Positions 26,412 through 34,735 of a DNA stretch of 64,000 nt are shown piece by piece. How positions within the stretch are numbered: the first letter of the stretch is position 1; every line of letters begins with the position of its first letter. The notes below the pieces were generated by a model that did not search any database, was not told where the DNA came from, and saw only the letters and a list, made by a program, of their open reading frames with translations. The stretch is from Ovoidimarina sediminis (GTDB lineage Bacteria; Pseudomonadota; Alphaproteobacteria; Rhodobacterales; Rhodobacteraceae): the NCBI RefSeq assembly GCF_032586175.1, contig NZ_JAWHTE010000014.1:62001-126000 (forward strand), given 5' to 3'. A program made the translations under genes and the position numbers.

Positions 26412-29400
26412 TCAGGCCACTTCTTCCAGCTTTTCAAGGGCTTTGGCGAGGCGGCTGCGTTCGCTTTCCTTCTCTGCCGCAAGCTCCCGCGTTTCTTCCA
26501 CCACGTCTTCCGGCGCGCTTTCGATGAACTTCGGATTCTTGAGGCGGCCGGTTAAGCCTTTGAGATCCTTGTCGAGTTTTTCCAGCGACTTGGAGAGGCG
26601 GGCTTTTTCGGCGGCAACGTCGATGATGTCGGCCAAGGGCAGCGCGTAGGTGCCCCCGTTAACCGTGATCGTTGCCGAACCGCGCGGTGCCTCCGACGCC
26701 CCCGTCGTGATCTCTTCGATCCGGGCCAGGCGCTTGATAAGAGGCGCGTTTTTCTCGTAGGCCGCGCGGCCCGCATCGTCGAGCTCAAGCTCGAGCAGCG
26801 TGACCTTCAGGCCCGCCGGCACGTTCATCTCGCCCCGGACGCTGCGCACCGCGTCGATCAGGGAGATGACCCACTCGATCTCTGATTCGGCTTTGGGATC
26901 AACGGCTTCCGCGGCGGTGTAGAGGGGCCAGTCGGCGTGGACGAGGAGTTTTTCACGCGGTCCCGTTTCGCCCCAGAGCTCTTCGGTAATGAATGGCATG
27001 AAGGGGTGGAGCAGGATCAGGCACTGATCGAGCACCCAGCGCATGGTTGTGCGGGTTTCCTGAATGAGTTCAGGATCTTCCGAGGCGAAAAGAGGTTTCG
27101 CGAATTCGATATACCAGTCGCAGACCTTGCCCCAGACGAAGGCGTAGAGCGTGTTCGCCGCGTCGTTGAAGCGGAAGGTGTGAAGGGCGCGATCAACATC
27201 TTCACGAACGCGCGCCGTCTCGCCGATGATCCATTTGTTGACTGTATGTCTGGCGTACACATCCCGTACACCGCCCGTACACGGACTTTCGCTAAAGACT
27301 TCGTTCATCTCTGCAAACCGAAAGGCGTTCCAGAGCTTCGTCGTGAAGTTGCGGTAGCCGGCGATTCTTTGCGTCGAAAGTTTCAGGTCGCGGCCCATGG
27401 CGGCCATCGACGCCAGCGTGAAGCGCACCGCGTCCGCGCCGAACTCGTCGACGAGGTCCAGCGGGTCGAGGACGTTGCCGAGGGATTTCGACATCTTCTT
27501 GCCCTTCTCGTCGCGGACGAGGGCGTGGACATAGACGGTGTCGAACGGGTGTTTTCCGACCACGGCGTATTGCATCATCATCATTCGGGCGACCCAGAAG
27601 AAGATGATGTCGAAGCCGGTGACAAGGACGGAGGTGGGGAAGTATTTCTGGAGTTCCGGCGTGTCCTCGGGCCAGCCGAGGGTGCCGATGGGCCAGAGGC
27701 CGGAGGAGAACCAGGTGTCGAGGACGTCGGGGTCGCGATAAAGCGGAACAGAACCGACAAAGTCCCAGTTTTCGGCGCTGTAAAGATCGCTGGCTTCAAA
27801 GAAACCAGTGATATTCCAAGTCTCGGGGTAATGCGCCTTGGCTTTGTCGCATGCCTCGTCAAACGACGCGGCGCAGAATGGAACCGGCGCATCGCCATTA
27901 TGGATGGGAGGCCCATACCACACAGGGATCTGGTGCCCCCACCAGAGCTGGCGGGAGATGCACCAGGGTTCGATGTGTTCGAGCCAGTTGAAATAGACCT
28001 TCTTGTCCTGTTCGGGCAGGATCTGAACGGTGCCGTCGCGGACGGCGTCGATGGCGGGGCCGACGATCTTTTCGGCGTCGACGAACCACTGGTCGGTGAG
28101 CATGGGCTCGATCACGACCTTGGAGCGGTCGCCGTAGGGGGCCATGATCTTTTTCGCTTCGACGAGGGGGACGCGTGCGAGGTCATGGGTATCGGTGGGG
28201 TGAAACCCCACCCTACCGTCATCCGACGCCCCCGTCGCGCCATCCGTAGGGTGGGGTTTCACCCCACCTTTGCCGAGGCGCGGATCGTCCGCGTCGGTCA
28301 TGACCGCGAGGTCTTCGGACGTGATCTGCTCGACCACGCGCTTCCGCGCCTCGAACCGGTCGAGGCCGCGCAGGTCATCCGGCACAAGGTTAACGGCGTC
28401 GCATTCACTTTCCGTTAAGGTGGCTTCGCCCCTGGCAACCTTTAAGGCGAGCGTTGCATCTTCGGCGTAGGAGCGTCCGTCGGCGCGCATCGCGCCTTTC
28501 GTGTCCATCAGCCGGTACATCGGAATCTGGTTTCGACTCGCTACTAAATAGTCGTTGAAGTCATGCGCGCCGGTGATCTTCACCGCGCCCGAGCCGAAGG
28601 CCGGATCGGGGTAGTCATCCGTGATGATCGGGATCAGGCGGCGGTGTTCCTTCGGGCCCACCGGGATCTCGCAGAGCTTGCCGACGATGGGGGCGTAGCG
28701 GGTGTCGGACGGGTGGACGGCGACGGCGCCGTCGCCGAGCATGGTTTCGGGGCGCGTGGTGGCGATAGAGATGTAATCGCGCTCTTCCTCGAAGAGGACG
28801 TTACCGTCCTCGTCGCGCTCGACATAGGTGTAGGTGGCGCCGCCCTCGAGCGGGTATTTGAAGTGCCACATGTGGCCGTCGACCTCGATATTCTCGACCT
28901 CGAGGTCGGAGATCGCGGTTTCGAAATGCGGATCCCAGTTCACCAGCCGCTTGCCGCGGTAGATGAGGCCCTTTTCGTACATGTCGACGAAGACGCGGAT
29001 CACCGCGTCGTGGAAGTTCTGGCCGCCGGGCGTGTCGCCCGGATCGCCCGGCGCGCCGGCCATGGTGAAGGCCTCGCGGTCCCAGTCGCACGACGCGCCG
29101 AGGCGTTCGAGCTGGGCGCGGATGTTGCCGCGGGATTTCTGTTTCTGTTCCCAGACCAGGGCCAGGAAATCCTCGCGCGAGAAATCGGTGCGGCGGCGGT
29201 TGGTTTTGGCAAGCTCGCGTTCGACGACCATCTGCGTGGCGATGCCCGCGTGATCGGTGCCCGGCTGCCATAGCGTGTCGTGCCCCTGCATCCGGTGCCA
29301 GCGCACGAGAATATCCTGCAGCGTGTTGTTGAAGGCGTGGCCCATGTGGAGGTTGCCCGTCACGTTGGGCGGGGGGATCATGATCGAGAAGGTTTCGGCC

Positions 29401-29498
29401 CCAGGCTTTGCATTCGCGCCGGCGGCGAAGGCTTTCGCCTCGTCCCAGGCCGCGCTGATCCGGGGTTCGGCCTCTGTCGCGTCGAAGGTCTTTTCCAT
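26412..29498 (-). CDS. valS: Valyl-tRNA synthetase with in-frame palindromic insertion
   Basis: 1028 residues. HIGH motif in PPNVTGNLHMGHAFNNTLQD, KMSKS in KGKKMSKSLGNVLDP, large CP1 editing domain (TTRPETMLGDGAVAVHP), anticodon-binding domain and a C-terminal coiled-coil arm typical of ValRS. Start MEKTFDATEAEPRIS at 29498; the long upstream open frame (to 29798) is noncoding and overlaps a repeat. At about residues 411-435 the reading frame is interrupted, without loss of frame, by a 25-residue stretch encoded by a perfect inverted repeat (28194-28268). The flanking sequence (DDPRLGK before, DTHDLARVPLVEAKKIM after) is normal ValRS, so the enzyme is presumably active. Confidence 0.97.
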   Translation of the reverse strand: MEKTFDATEAEPRISAAWDEAKAFAAGANAKPGAETFSIMIPPPNVTGNLHMGHAFNNTLQDILVRWHRMQGHDTLWQPGTDHAGIATQMVVERELAKTNRRRTDFSREDFLALVWEQKQKSRGNIRAQLERLGASCDWDREAFTMAGAPGDPGDTPGGQNFHDAVIRVFVDMYEKGLIYRGKRLVNWDPHFETAISDLEVENIEVDGHMWHFKYPLEGGATYTYVERDEDGNVLFEEERDYISIATTRPETMLGDGAVAVHPSDTRYAPIVGKLCEIPVGPKEHRRLIPIITDDYPDPAFGSGAVKITGAHDFNDYLVASRNQIPMYRLMDTKGAMRADGRSYAEDATLALKVARGEATLTESECDAVNLVPDDLRGLDRFEARKRVVEQITSEDLAVMTDADDPRLGKGGVKPHPTDGATGASDDGRVGFHPTDTHDLARVPLVEAKKIMAPYGDRSKVVIEPMLTDQWFVDAEKIVGPAIDAVRDGTVQILPEQDKKVYFNWLEHIEPWCISRQLWWGHQIPVWYGPPIHNGDAPVPFCAASFDEACDKAKAHYPETWNITGFFEASDLYSAENWDFVGSVPLYRDPDVLDTWFSSGLWPIGTLGWPEDTPELQKYFPTSVLVTGFDIIFFWVARMMMMQYAVVGKHPFDTVYVHALVRDEKGKKMSKSLGNVLDPLDLVDEFGADAVRFTLASMAAMGRDLKLSTQRIAGYRNFTTKLWNAFRFAEMNEVFSESPCTGGVRDVYARHTVNKWIIGETARVREDVDRALHTFRFNDAANTLYAFVWGKVCDWYIEFAKPLFASEDPELIQETRTTMRWVLDQCLILLHPFMPFITEELWGETGPREKLLVHADWPLYTAAEAVDPKAESEIEWVISLIDAVRSVRGEMNVPAGLKVTLLELELDDAGRAAYEKNAPLIKRLARIEEITTGASEAPRGSATITVNGGTYALPLADIIDVAAEKARLSKSLEKLDKDLKGLTGRLKNPKFIESAPEDVVEETRELAAEKESERSRLAKALEKLEEVA
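28194..28268. repeat. Bipalindromic element inserted in frame within valS
   Basis: Two perfect inverted arms of 23 bases (28194-28216 and 28246-28268) flank a 29-base centre. Each arm is itself a hairpin: GGTGGGGT - GAA - ACCCCACC. The element is 75 bases, exactly 25 codons, with no stop in the valS frame; both arms read as similar peptides (GGVKPHPT and RVGFHPT). It has the properties of a small mobile palindrome, like the Rickettsia palindromic elements found in coding sequence. No second copy was seen in this window. Confidence 0.85.
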
Positions 29499-29564
29499 CG
29501 CTCGTCTCTCTCGTTCACGCCCGGGGGAGATAGCGGAGGGGCGCGGAGAGGAAAAGGGCGGATT

Positions 29565-29630
29565 GGGGGCGCTGCCCCGCGCCCCGGCGGGGCCGGGGCG
29601 CCCCCCGGAGTATTTGCCGCCAAAATGAAG
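29565..29630 (+). repeat. Dispersed intergenic repeat, copy 1
   Basis: A GC-rich hairpin part (GGGGGCGCTGCCCC ... GGGGCGCCCCCC) is followed by GGAGTATTTGCCGCCAAAA and TGAAG. The same layout recurs at 34599-34660 and 43986-44050. This copy differs in the core (TTTGCCGCC instead of TTTCGGCC). It lies between der and the valS start. Confidence 0.75.
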
Positions 29631-29861
29631 GGCGGGCCGGATCGGGGCGATTGTCGGGAAGGGCCGAACATTCTGTTGCGATTTTGGGGATAGGAAATCG
29701 GCGCGGATCGGGTAAGCTGAGCAAACGTTCAAAAATCCAAGGTTGGGGACATCCGGACCGGGCCAGTTTCGCGAACCAGAGAGCCAGCACGAGTGCACCG
29801 GGCCGCTCCCTTGCGGGGGCGGCCCGATTTCTTGCCGGCACGCGCGCCTGGCGCGGGCGCC
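29631..29861. other. Noncoding stretch between der and valS; possible small RNA
   Basis: About 230 bases with no supported gene. Both strands have open frames, but these overlap the repeat and the der 3' end and have no ribosome site. The stretch 29700-29798 ends in a strong plus-strand terminator hairpin although no plus-strand gene lies upstream, which could mean a small plus-strand transcript. This is inference only. Confidence 0.35.
29799..29833 (+). terminator. Orphan intrinsic terminator
   Basis: A 12-bp stem (29799-29810 with 29815-29826, one G-T pair, loop TTGC) followed by ATTTCTT. The T tract is on the plus strand, while both neighbouring genes run on the minus strand. Confidence 0.6.
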
Positions 29862-31343
29862 CTAGCCGCGGGGGCCGGGCTTCAGGTGCTTGCGAAGCCG
29901 GGAGGGCGTGGATTTCTTCCTGTCCTTGTAGGGGTTCGCATCGGCCTGCGAACGCATCCAGAGGCGGATGGGCGTGCCCGGCATGTCGAAATCCTGGCGG
30001 AGCCCGTTCACGAGGAAGCGCGTGTAGCTTTCGGGCAGCTTGTCGGGATGGGAACACATCACGACGAAGCCCGGCGGCCGGGTCTTGGCCTGGGTCATGT
30101 AGCGGAGCTTGATGCGGCGGCCGCCCGGCGCGGGGGGCGGATGCGCCTCGACCATGCCGGCGAGCCAGCGGTTGAGTTTCGCCGTGCCGATCCGGCGGTT
30201 CCACGTCACGTAGGCGCGTTCGACAGCGGCGCGGAGCCTGTCGAGCCCCTTGCCCGTCTTGGCCGAGACCGTGACGAGGGGCGCGCCGCGAAGCTGCGGC
30301 AGGAGGCGTTCGAAGGCCTCGCGGAGGTCGCGGAGCTTTTCCTGCTTGTGCGGTTCGGCATCCCACTTGTTGACCGCGACGACGACCGCCCGGCCTTCGC
30401 GTTCGGCAAGGTCGGCGATGCGAAGATCCTGCTGTTCGAAGGGGATCGCGGCGTCGAGGAGGACGATCACGACCTCGGCGAACTTGACCGCGCGGAGGCC
30501 GTCAGAGACCGAGAGTTTTTCGAGCTTTTCCTGCACCTTGGCGCGCTTGCGCATACCCGCGGTGTCGAAGATGCGGACCGGGAGCCCTTCCCAGTCGAAA
30601 TTGACCGAGATCGCGTCGCGGGTGATGCCGGCCTCGGGCCCGGTGAGAAGGCGGTCTTCGCCCAGAAGCCGGTTGACGAGGGTGGACTTGCCCGCGTTGG
30701 GGCGGCCCACCACGGCGATCTGGAGGGGTTTCTTTTCCGTGGGCCAGGGGATTTCGGGGGCGTCCTCGTCGCCGTCCCAATCCTCGCCGTCGGGGGAGAG
30801 ATCGACATCGGTTTCGGGCCGGTCGTCTTCGGCGGCCGCGGCCTCGGCGGCGTCGGCGATGGGACGGAGCACGTTGTAGAGATCGGTGAGCCCCTCGCCA
30901 TGTTCCGCCGAAAGCCGGATCGGATCGCCGAGCCCGAGGCTCCAGGCCTCGATCAGCCCCGCCTCGCCTGCCCGGCCCTCGGCCTTGTTGGCGGCGAGGA
31001 TCACGTGGGCGGATTTCTTGCGCAGGATATCGGCGAAGACCTCGTCGGCGGGCAGGACGCCCGCGCGGGCGTCGATCATGAAGAGGCAGATATCGGCCAT
31101 TTCCACCGCGCGCTCGGTGAGTTTGCGCATGCGGCCCTGGAGGCTTTCGTCGGTGGCCTCCTCAAGCCCGGCGGTGTCGATCACGGTGAAGCGGAGGTCG
31201 CCGATCCGGGCCTGGCCTTCACGCAGGTCGCGGGTGACGCCGGGCTGATCGTCGACGAGCGCGAGCTTCCGGCCCACGAGCCGGTTGAAGAGGGTCGACT
31301 TGCCGACATTGGGGCGGCCGACGATGGCGAGGGTGAAGCTCAC
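29862..31343 (-). CDS. der: Ribosome biogenesis GTPase Der (EngA)
   Basis: 493 residues with two tandem G domains and a KH-like C-terminal domain. G1 motifs are GRPNVGKST and GRPNAGKST; G3 motifs DTAGLEE and DTAGMRKR; G4 motifs NKAE and NKWD. A charged acidic linker (about 180-215, rich in Asp/Glu/Pro) separates the G domains and is longer than in E. coli. The enzyme acts in 50S subunit maturation. The first G4 reads ANKAE instead of NKxD, a common drift in alphaproteobacterial Der but worth noting. C-terminus is basic. Confidence 0.96.
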   Translation of the reverse strand: MSFTLAIVGRPNVGKSTLFNRLVGRKLALVDDQPGVTRDLREGQARIGDLRFTVIDTAGLEEATDESLQGRMRKLTERAVEMADICLFMIDARAGVLPADEVFADILRKKSAHVILAANKAEGRAGEAGLIEAWSLGLGDPIRLSAEHGEGLTDLYNVLRPIADAAEAAAAEDDRPETDVDLSPDGEDWDGDEDAPEIPWPTEKKPLQIAVVGRPNAGKSTLVNRLLGEDRLLTGPEAGITRDAISVNFDWEGLPVRIFDTAGMRKRAKVQEKLEKLSVSDGLRAVKFAEVVIVLLDAAIPFEQQDLRIADLAEREGRAVVVAVNKWDAEPHKQEKLRDLREAFERLLPQLRGAPLVTVSAKTGKGLDRLRAAVERAYVTWNRRIGTAKLNRWLAGMVEAHPPPAPGGRRIKLRYMTQAKTRPPGFVVMCSHPDKLPESYTRFLVNGLRQDFDMPGTPIRLWMRSQADANPYKDRKKSTPSRLRKHLKPGPRG

Positions 31344-31448
31344 GGGGAGGCACTCCGATTCTCAGAAGCGGGGGTTCTAGCGCGGGAGGGGCGCGGCGGG
31401 AAGGGGGTGTGGCAGCGGGGCGCTGCGCCGGGACAGCCGCGACGGCAG

Positions 31449-31904
31449 TCAGCCTTTCGGCGGAGGCGCCGGGAAGATCATGCAGGTGGTGGAGCCGGTG
31501 GCATAAAGCTTGCCGTCTTCGAGGCCGCGCAGCTCTGCCGTGGCGACGCCAGTCGAGCGGCCGCGGTGATCGAGCTGGCCGATGGCCTCGACCTGCATCC
31601 CCGGCGGGATCGCGCGGGTGAGGTTCACCTTGTATTCGAGCGTCACATAGGCCTCGCCCGCGGCAAGGCTTGAATGCACCGCGCAGCCCAGCGCGCTGTC
31701 GAGGATCGCGCCATACCAGCCGCCATGGACAAGCCCGACCGGGTTCAGCACATCGCCGCCCGGCGTGCCGCGGAAGGTGGCCTTTCCATGCTCCACCGCC
31801 ACGAGACGGAAGTTCAGGGTGCGGGCGATCGTCGGGCCCGGGTGCTTTCCGTCGATGACGCGGCGAAGGGCGTCGAGCCCCGCGAGAGATCTGAGATCGG
31901 TCAA
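31449..31904 (-). CDS. PaaI-type hotdog-fold thioesterase
   Basis: 151 residues. The hotdog motif NPVGLVHGGWYGAILDSALGCA with the substrate-facing Asp, and the strand YVTLEYKVNLTRAIPPG, match acyl-CoA thioesterases of the PaaI group. The only upstream start is TTG at 31904, which lies inside the T run of the metF terminator and has no ribosome site; translation could be weak or depend on readthrough from metF. Substrate not determinable. Confidence 0.85.
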   Translation of the reverse strand: MTDLRSLAGLDALRRVIDGKHPGPTIARTLNFRLVAVEHGKATFRGTPGGDVLNPVGLVHGGWYGAILDSALGCAVHSSLAAGEAYVTLEYKVNLTRAIPPGMQVEAIGQLDHRGRSTGVATAELRGLEDGKLYATGSTTCMIFPAPPPKG

Positions 31905-31941
31905 AAAAACGGGTCCGCTTTGGGGTTAACCGCGCGGACCC
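31903..31941 (-). terminator. Intrinsic terminator after metF
   Basis: On the minus strand GGGTCCGC (31941-31934) pairs with GCGGACCC (31918-31911), followed directly by GTTTTTTTGA. The seven-T run is the best terminator tract in the window. It ends on the TTG start proposed for the thioesterase. Confidence 0.8.
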
Positions 31942-31973
31942 TAAGTGGTCTCTCAAGGAGCTGCAATGGCCGG

Positions 31974-32858
31974 TCAGGCGACCTTTTCGAGCGCGACCTC
32001 GGGCAGGATGCCGAGGGCGTGGACGACGTCGCGGGTGAGGCCCGGCTTATTCAGGGTGTAGAAGTGGAGGTCTTCGACGCCGCCTTCGATCAGATCCGAG
32101 CAAAGCTCGGTGCAGACGGCTGTGGCAAGGAGATCCTCGCGGCCGTCGCGAGTGGCGGTTTCGAATGCGTCGACCAGCCAGCCCGGGATGCTTGCCCCGC
32201 AGCGGGCGGCGAATTTCTGAACCCCCGCCCAGTTTTCGATCGGCAGGATGCCCGGGATGATCGGGGCGTCGATGCCGGCGGCCGCGCAGGCATCGCGGAA
32301 GCGGAAGAAGGTTTCGGCCTCGAAGAAGAACTGGGTTATGGCGGAGTGCGCGCCCGCGTCGATCTTGCGCTTCAGCCACTCGACATCCGCCGTCCGGTTG
32401 GGCGCCTCGGGATGGGGATCGGGATAGGCGCCGACGCGGATGGTGAAATCGCCGGTCTCGGCGAGAGCCGCCACGAGTTCGGTGCTGTCGCGGAAGCCCT
32501 GGGGGTGCGGGGTGAAACCCCCGGCCCCTTTCGGCGGATCGCCGCGGAGCGCCACGATTTCGCGCACGCCCGCATCGGCATAGCGGCGTGCGATCTGAAG
32601 CGTTTCCTCGCGCGAGGCGTTCACGCAGGTCAGGTGCGCCGCGACGTTCAGCCCGTAATGCCTGCCGATGGTGCCCACCGCGTCATGGGTGAGATCGCGC
32701 GTGGTGCCGCCGGCCCCGTAGGTGACGGAGACGAATTGCGGCGCGAGCGGCGCGAGTATGCGCACCGTATCCCAGAGCCGGAACGAGGCCTCGAGCGATT
32801 GCGGCGGAAAGAATTCGAAGCTGATCCGAGGAGGGGTGGACGCTTTGGTGGCGGGCAT
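31974..32858 (-). CDS. metF: Methylenetetrahydrofolate reductase
   Basis: 294 residues, the usual bacterial MTHFR size, FAD-dependent TIM barrel. Motifs: SFEFFPPQ at the N-terminus, VSVTYGAGGTTRDLT, REIVALRGDPPKG, ITQFFFEAETFFRF and PGILPIENW. It makes 5-methyl-THF for methionine synthesis. It is divergent from metR, with two inverted repeats in the 92-base spacer, so control by MetR is likely. Confidence 0.95.
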   Translation of the reverse strand: MPATKASTPPRISFEFFPPQSLEASFRLWDTVRILAPLAPQFVSVTYGAGGTTRDLTHDAVGTIGRHYGLNVAAHLTCVNASREETLQIARRYADAGVREIVALRGDPPKGAGGFTPHPQGFRDSTELVAALAETGDFTIRVGAYPDPHPEAPNRTADVEWLKRKIDAGAHSAITQFFFEAETFFRFRDACAAAGIDAPIIPGILPIENWAGVQKFAARCGASIPGWLVDAFETATRDGREDLLATAVCTELCSDLIEGGVEDLHFYTLNKPGLTRDVVHALGILPEVALEKVA

Positions 32859-32887
32859 GACTGGTACTCCGGGTGTCGGTAAGCGCT

Positions 32888-32913
32888 TGTCTCACGGGGG
32901 CGCATGTGAGACA
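32888..32913. promoter_or_regulatory. Inverted repeat near metF start
   Basis: TGTCTCAC (32888-32895) and GTGAGACA (32906-32913), 8-bp perfect arms around a 10-base spacer, about 30 bases from the metF start. Probable binding site for MetR or another methionine regulator. Confidence 0.6.
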
Positions 32914-32944
32914 AACTCATAATTCTCAAAACGATTATGAGTTT
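32913..32944. promoter_or_regulatory. Inverted repeat near metR start
   Basis: AAACTCATAAT (32913-32923) and ATTATGAGTTT (32934-32944), 11-bp perfect arms around a 10-base spacer, ending six bases before the metR ATG. It abuts the first repeat and shares its spacer length. An AT-rich LysR-type operator used for autoregulation is the likely reading. Confidence 0.65.
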
Positions 32945-32950
32945 CGCCTC

Positions 32951-33874
32951 ATGCACATCGAATTCCGCCACTTGCGTACGATCCGGGCCATTCACGAGAC
33001 CGGGGGGCTGGCGCGGGCCGCAGAGCAATTGAACATCACCCAGTCGGCGCTGTCGCACCAGGTGAAGGGGATCGAGGACCAGGTGGGGGTTGAGCTTTTC
33101 GTGCGACGGTCGAAACCCCTGAAGCTGTCGGCGGCGGGCAAGCGGCTTCTGGCGCTGGCGGAGCGCATTCTGCCGGAGATCGAGGCGCTTGAACTGGAAT
33201 TCGAGGGGCTGAAGAGCGGGCGGAGCGGGCGGCTTCACATCGCGATCGAGTGCCATGCCTGTTTCGAGTGGCTGTTTCCGGTGCTCGAGCAGTTCCGCAA
33301 GGCCTGGCCGGATGTGGACGTGGATATCCGGCCCGGGCTGGCCTTCGACGCGCTGCCTGCGCTGAGGCGTGAAGAGGTGGATCTTGTCGTATCGTCCGAC
33401 CCCGAGGCGCTGCCGGATGTCGAGTTCACGCCGCTCTTCGACTATGCGCCCGTCTTCGTGGCCTCGGCCCAGCATCCGCTGGCGGCGAAGGACTATATCG
33501 AAGCGGAGGATTTTCGGGGTGAGACACTGATCACCTACCCGGTGGACCGGGCGCGGCTTGATGTGTTCAGCCAGCTACTGATGCCCGCGAAGGTGGAACC
33601 CGGTGCGGTGCGGCAGGTGGAACTGACCGCCGTGATCCTGCTTCTGGTGGCCTCGAACCGGGGGGTGGCGGTGCTGCCCGACTGGGTGGTGCGCGAGGTG
33701 CGCTACAATTCCGATTACGTGACGCGGCCGCTTACCCGGGACGGAATCACCCGGCGGCTTTACGCCGCGACCCGGGCGGAGGACACGACGAAGCCCTTCA
33801 TGGCGCATCTGATCCGGCTCGCGCGCACCGAGCCCGTCAAGCTTCAGCGCGCCGGGGAAACGGTGGGGGCGTGA
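32951..33874 (+). CDS. metR: LysR-family regulator, MetR type
   Basis: 307 residues from the ATG at 32951 (MHIEFRHLRTIRAIHETGGL). The winged HTH contains LARAAEQLNITQSALSHQVKGIED. The rest is a periplasmic-binding-like effector domain. Divergent orientation from metF and the close similarity in pattern to MetR (homocysteine-sensing activator) support the call. The open frame extends upstream to 32873 but that part overlaps the operator repeats and lacks the conserved start. Confidence 0.9.
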   Translation: MHIEFRHLRTIRAIHETGGLARAAEQLNITQSALSHQVKGIEDQVGVELFVRRSKPLKLSAAGKRLLALAERILPEIEALELEFEGLKSGRSGRLHIAIECHACFEWLFPVLEQFRKAWPDVDVDIRPGLAFDALPALRREEVDLVVSSDPEALPDVEFTPLFDYAPVFVASAQHPLAAKDYIEAEDFRGETLITYPVDRARLDVFSQLLMPAKVEPGAVRQVELTAVILLLVASNRGVAVLPDWVVREVRYNSDYVTRPLTRDGITRRLYAATRAEDTTKPFMAHLIRLARTEPVKLQRAGETVGA

Positions 33875-33884
33875 GGCGGGGCCG

Positions 33885-34598
33885 ATGATCGGGCGCGTGG
33901 CGACGGTTTTTGCCTTCGCCGTCAACCTGATGCTGGCGGCGATCGTGGCCGGGGCCGCCCTGCCCGGCCAGCACCGGATCCTGATGCCCAAGGCCTATGG
34001 CCTGAGCGAGATCGCGCCGCGGGTCTGGACCGATGCGCCGGGCCGCCGGGCGGAGCTTCTGGCGCTGCGGGACCGGGCGAAGGCGCGGGTGGCCGCGTTC
34101 TTCGAGGACGCGCCGCCCGATCCGGCGCTGGTTCTCTGTACGACGGAGGCCTGCCGCGAGGCGTTTCGGATCAGGGGCAACGGGCTGTCGATCGCCGATC
34201 TTGTGGTGATGGCGGCGCCGGGCGGGCTGACGGAAGGCACGCTGACCCATGAAATGACGCATTCGCGGCTGCACCGGTCGATGGGGCTTTCGAACCTTGT
34301 TCGCCCGCCCTATCCGACCTGGTTCGACGAGGGGCTGGCGACCCGTCTGGCCGATCACCCGAAATGGACCGGCACGATCCGTGCGGCGGACCGGGCGCGG
34401 GTGCGCGAGGTGCGCCGGTCCTGGCAGCTTCGGCCGGCCTTCGGGGAGCTGGGTGTCGGGCGGACCTATCGCGCCGCGGCGGCCGAAGTTGCGCGGATCG
34501 AGCGGCTGGCGGGGCGCGCGGGGCTTCTGGCGCTGATCCGCCGGGCCGAGGCGGGTGAGGATTTCGACCGCGTCCTGAAGGAAGTGACCGGGGAGTGA
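33885..34598 (+). CDS. Putative membrane-anchored zinc metallopeptidase
   Basis: 237 residues with an N-terminal hydrophobic anchor or signal (VATVFAFAVNLMLAAIVAGA). The motif THEMTHSRLH holds HExxH and is followed after 26 residues by WFDEGLA, where the Glu can be the third ligand, as in gluzincin (peptidase MA-like) proteins. It starts 11 bases after metR and may be co-transcribed. No named family recognised; activity is inferred from the motif. Confidence 0.75.
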   Translation: MIGRVATVFAFAVNLMLAAIVAGAALPGQHRILMPKAYGLSEIAPRVWTDAPGRRAELLALRDRAKARVAAFFEDAPPDPALVLCTTEACREAFRIRGNGLSIADLVVMAAPGGLTEGTLTHEMTHSRLHRSMGLSNLVRPPYPTWFDEGLATRLADHPKWTGTIRAADRARVREVRRSWQLRPAFGELGVGRTYRAAAAEVARIERLAGRAGLLALIRRAEAGEDFDRVLKEVTGE

Positions 34599-34660
34599 GG
34601 GGGCGTTGCCCCCATCGCCCTGGCGGGCGATTCCCCCAGAGTATTTCGGCCAAAATGAAC
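34599..34660 (+). repeat. Dispersed intergenic repeat, copy 2
   Basis: GGGGCGTTGCCCC hairpin part, then GGCGGGCGATTCCCCC and the conserved core AGAGTATTTCGGCCAAAATG. It starts at the stop of the putative peptidase gene. Same family as 29565-29630 and 43986-44050. Confidence 0.8.
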
Positions 34661-34735
34661 GGGGCCCGCGCCTCTGGAGCGCGTTGACAGGCCCCGCCGC
34701 CCGGGCCGAAGCTTGCCGAAACGGGAGGCCCCCCC

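Noticed and set aside
29499..29798. A 100-codon N-terminal extension of ValRS starting at 29798
   Set aside because: The extension is Pro/Arg-rich, overlaps the dispersed repeat, and conserved ValRS sequence begins at MEKTFDATEAEPRIS (29498).
32511..32530. Possible second copy of the valS palindrome within metF (GGGGTGAAACCCCC)
   Set aside because: Only the short GTGAAACCCC core matches, the inverted arm is missing, and the encoded residues (FTPHPQGF) correspond to the normal MTHFR segment.
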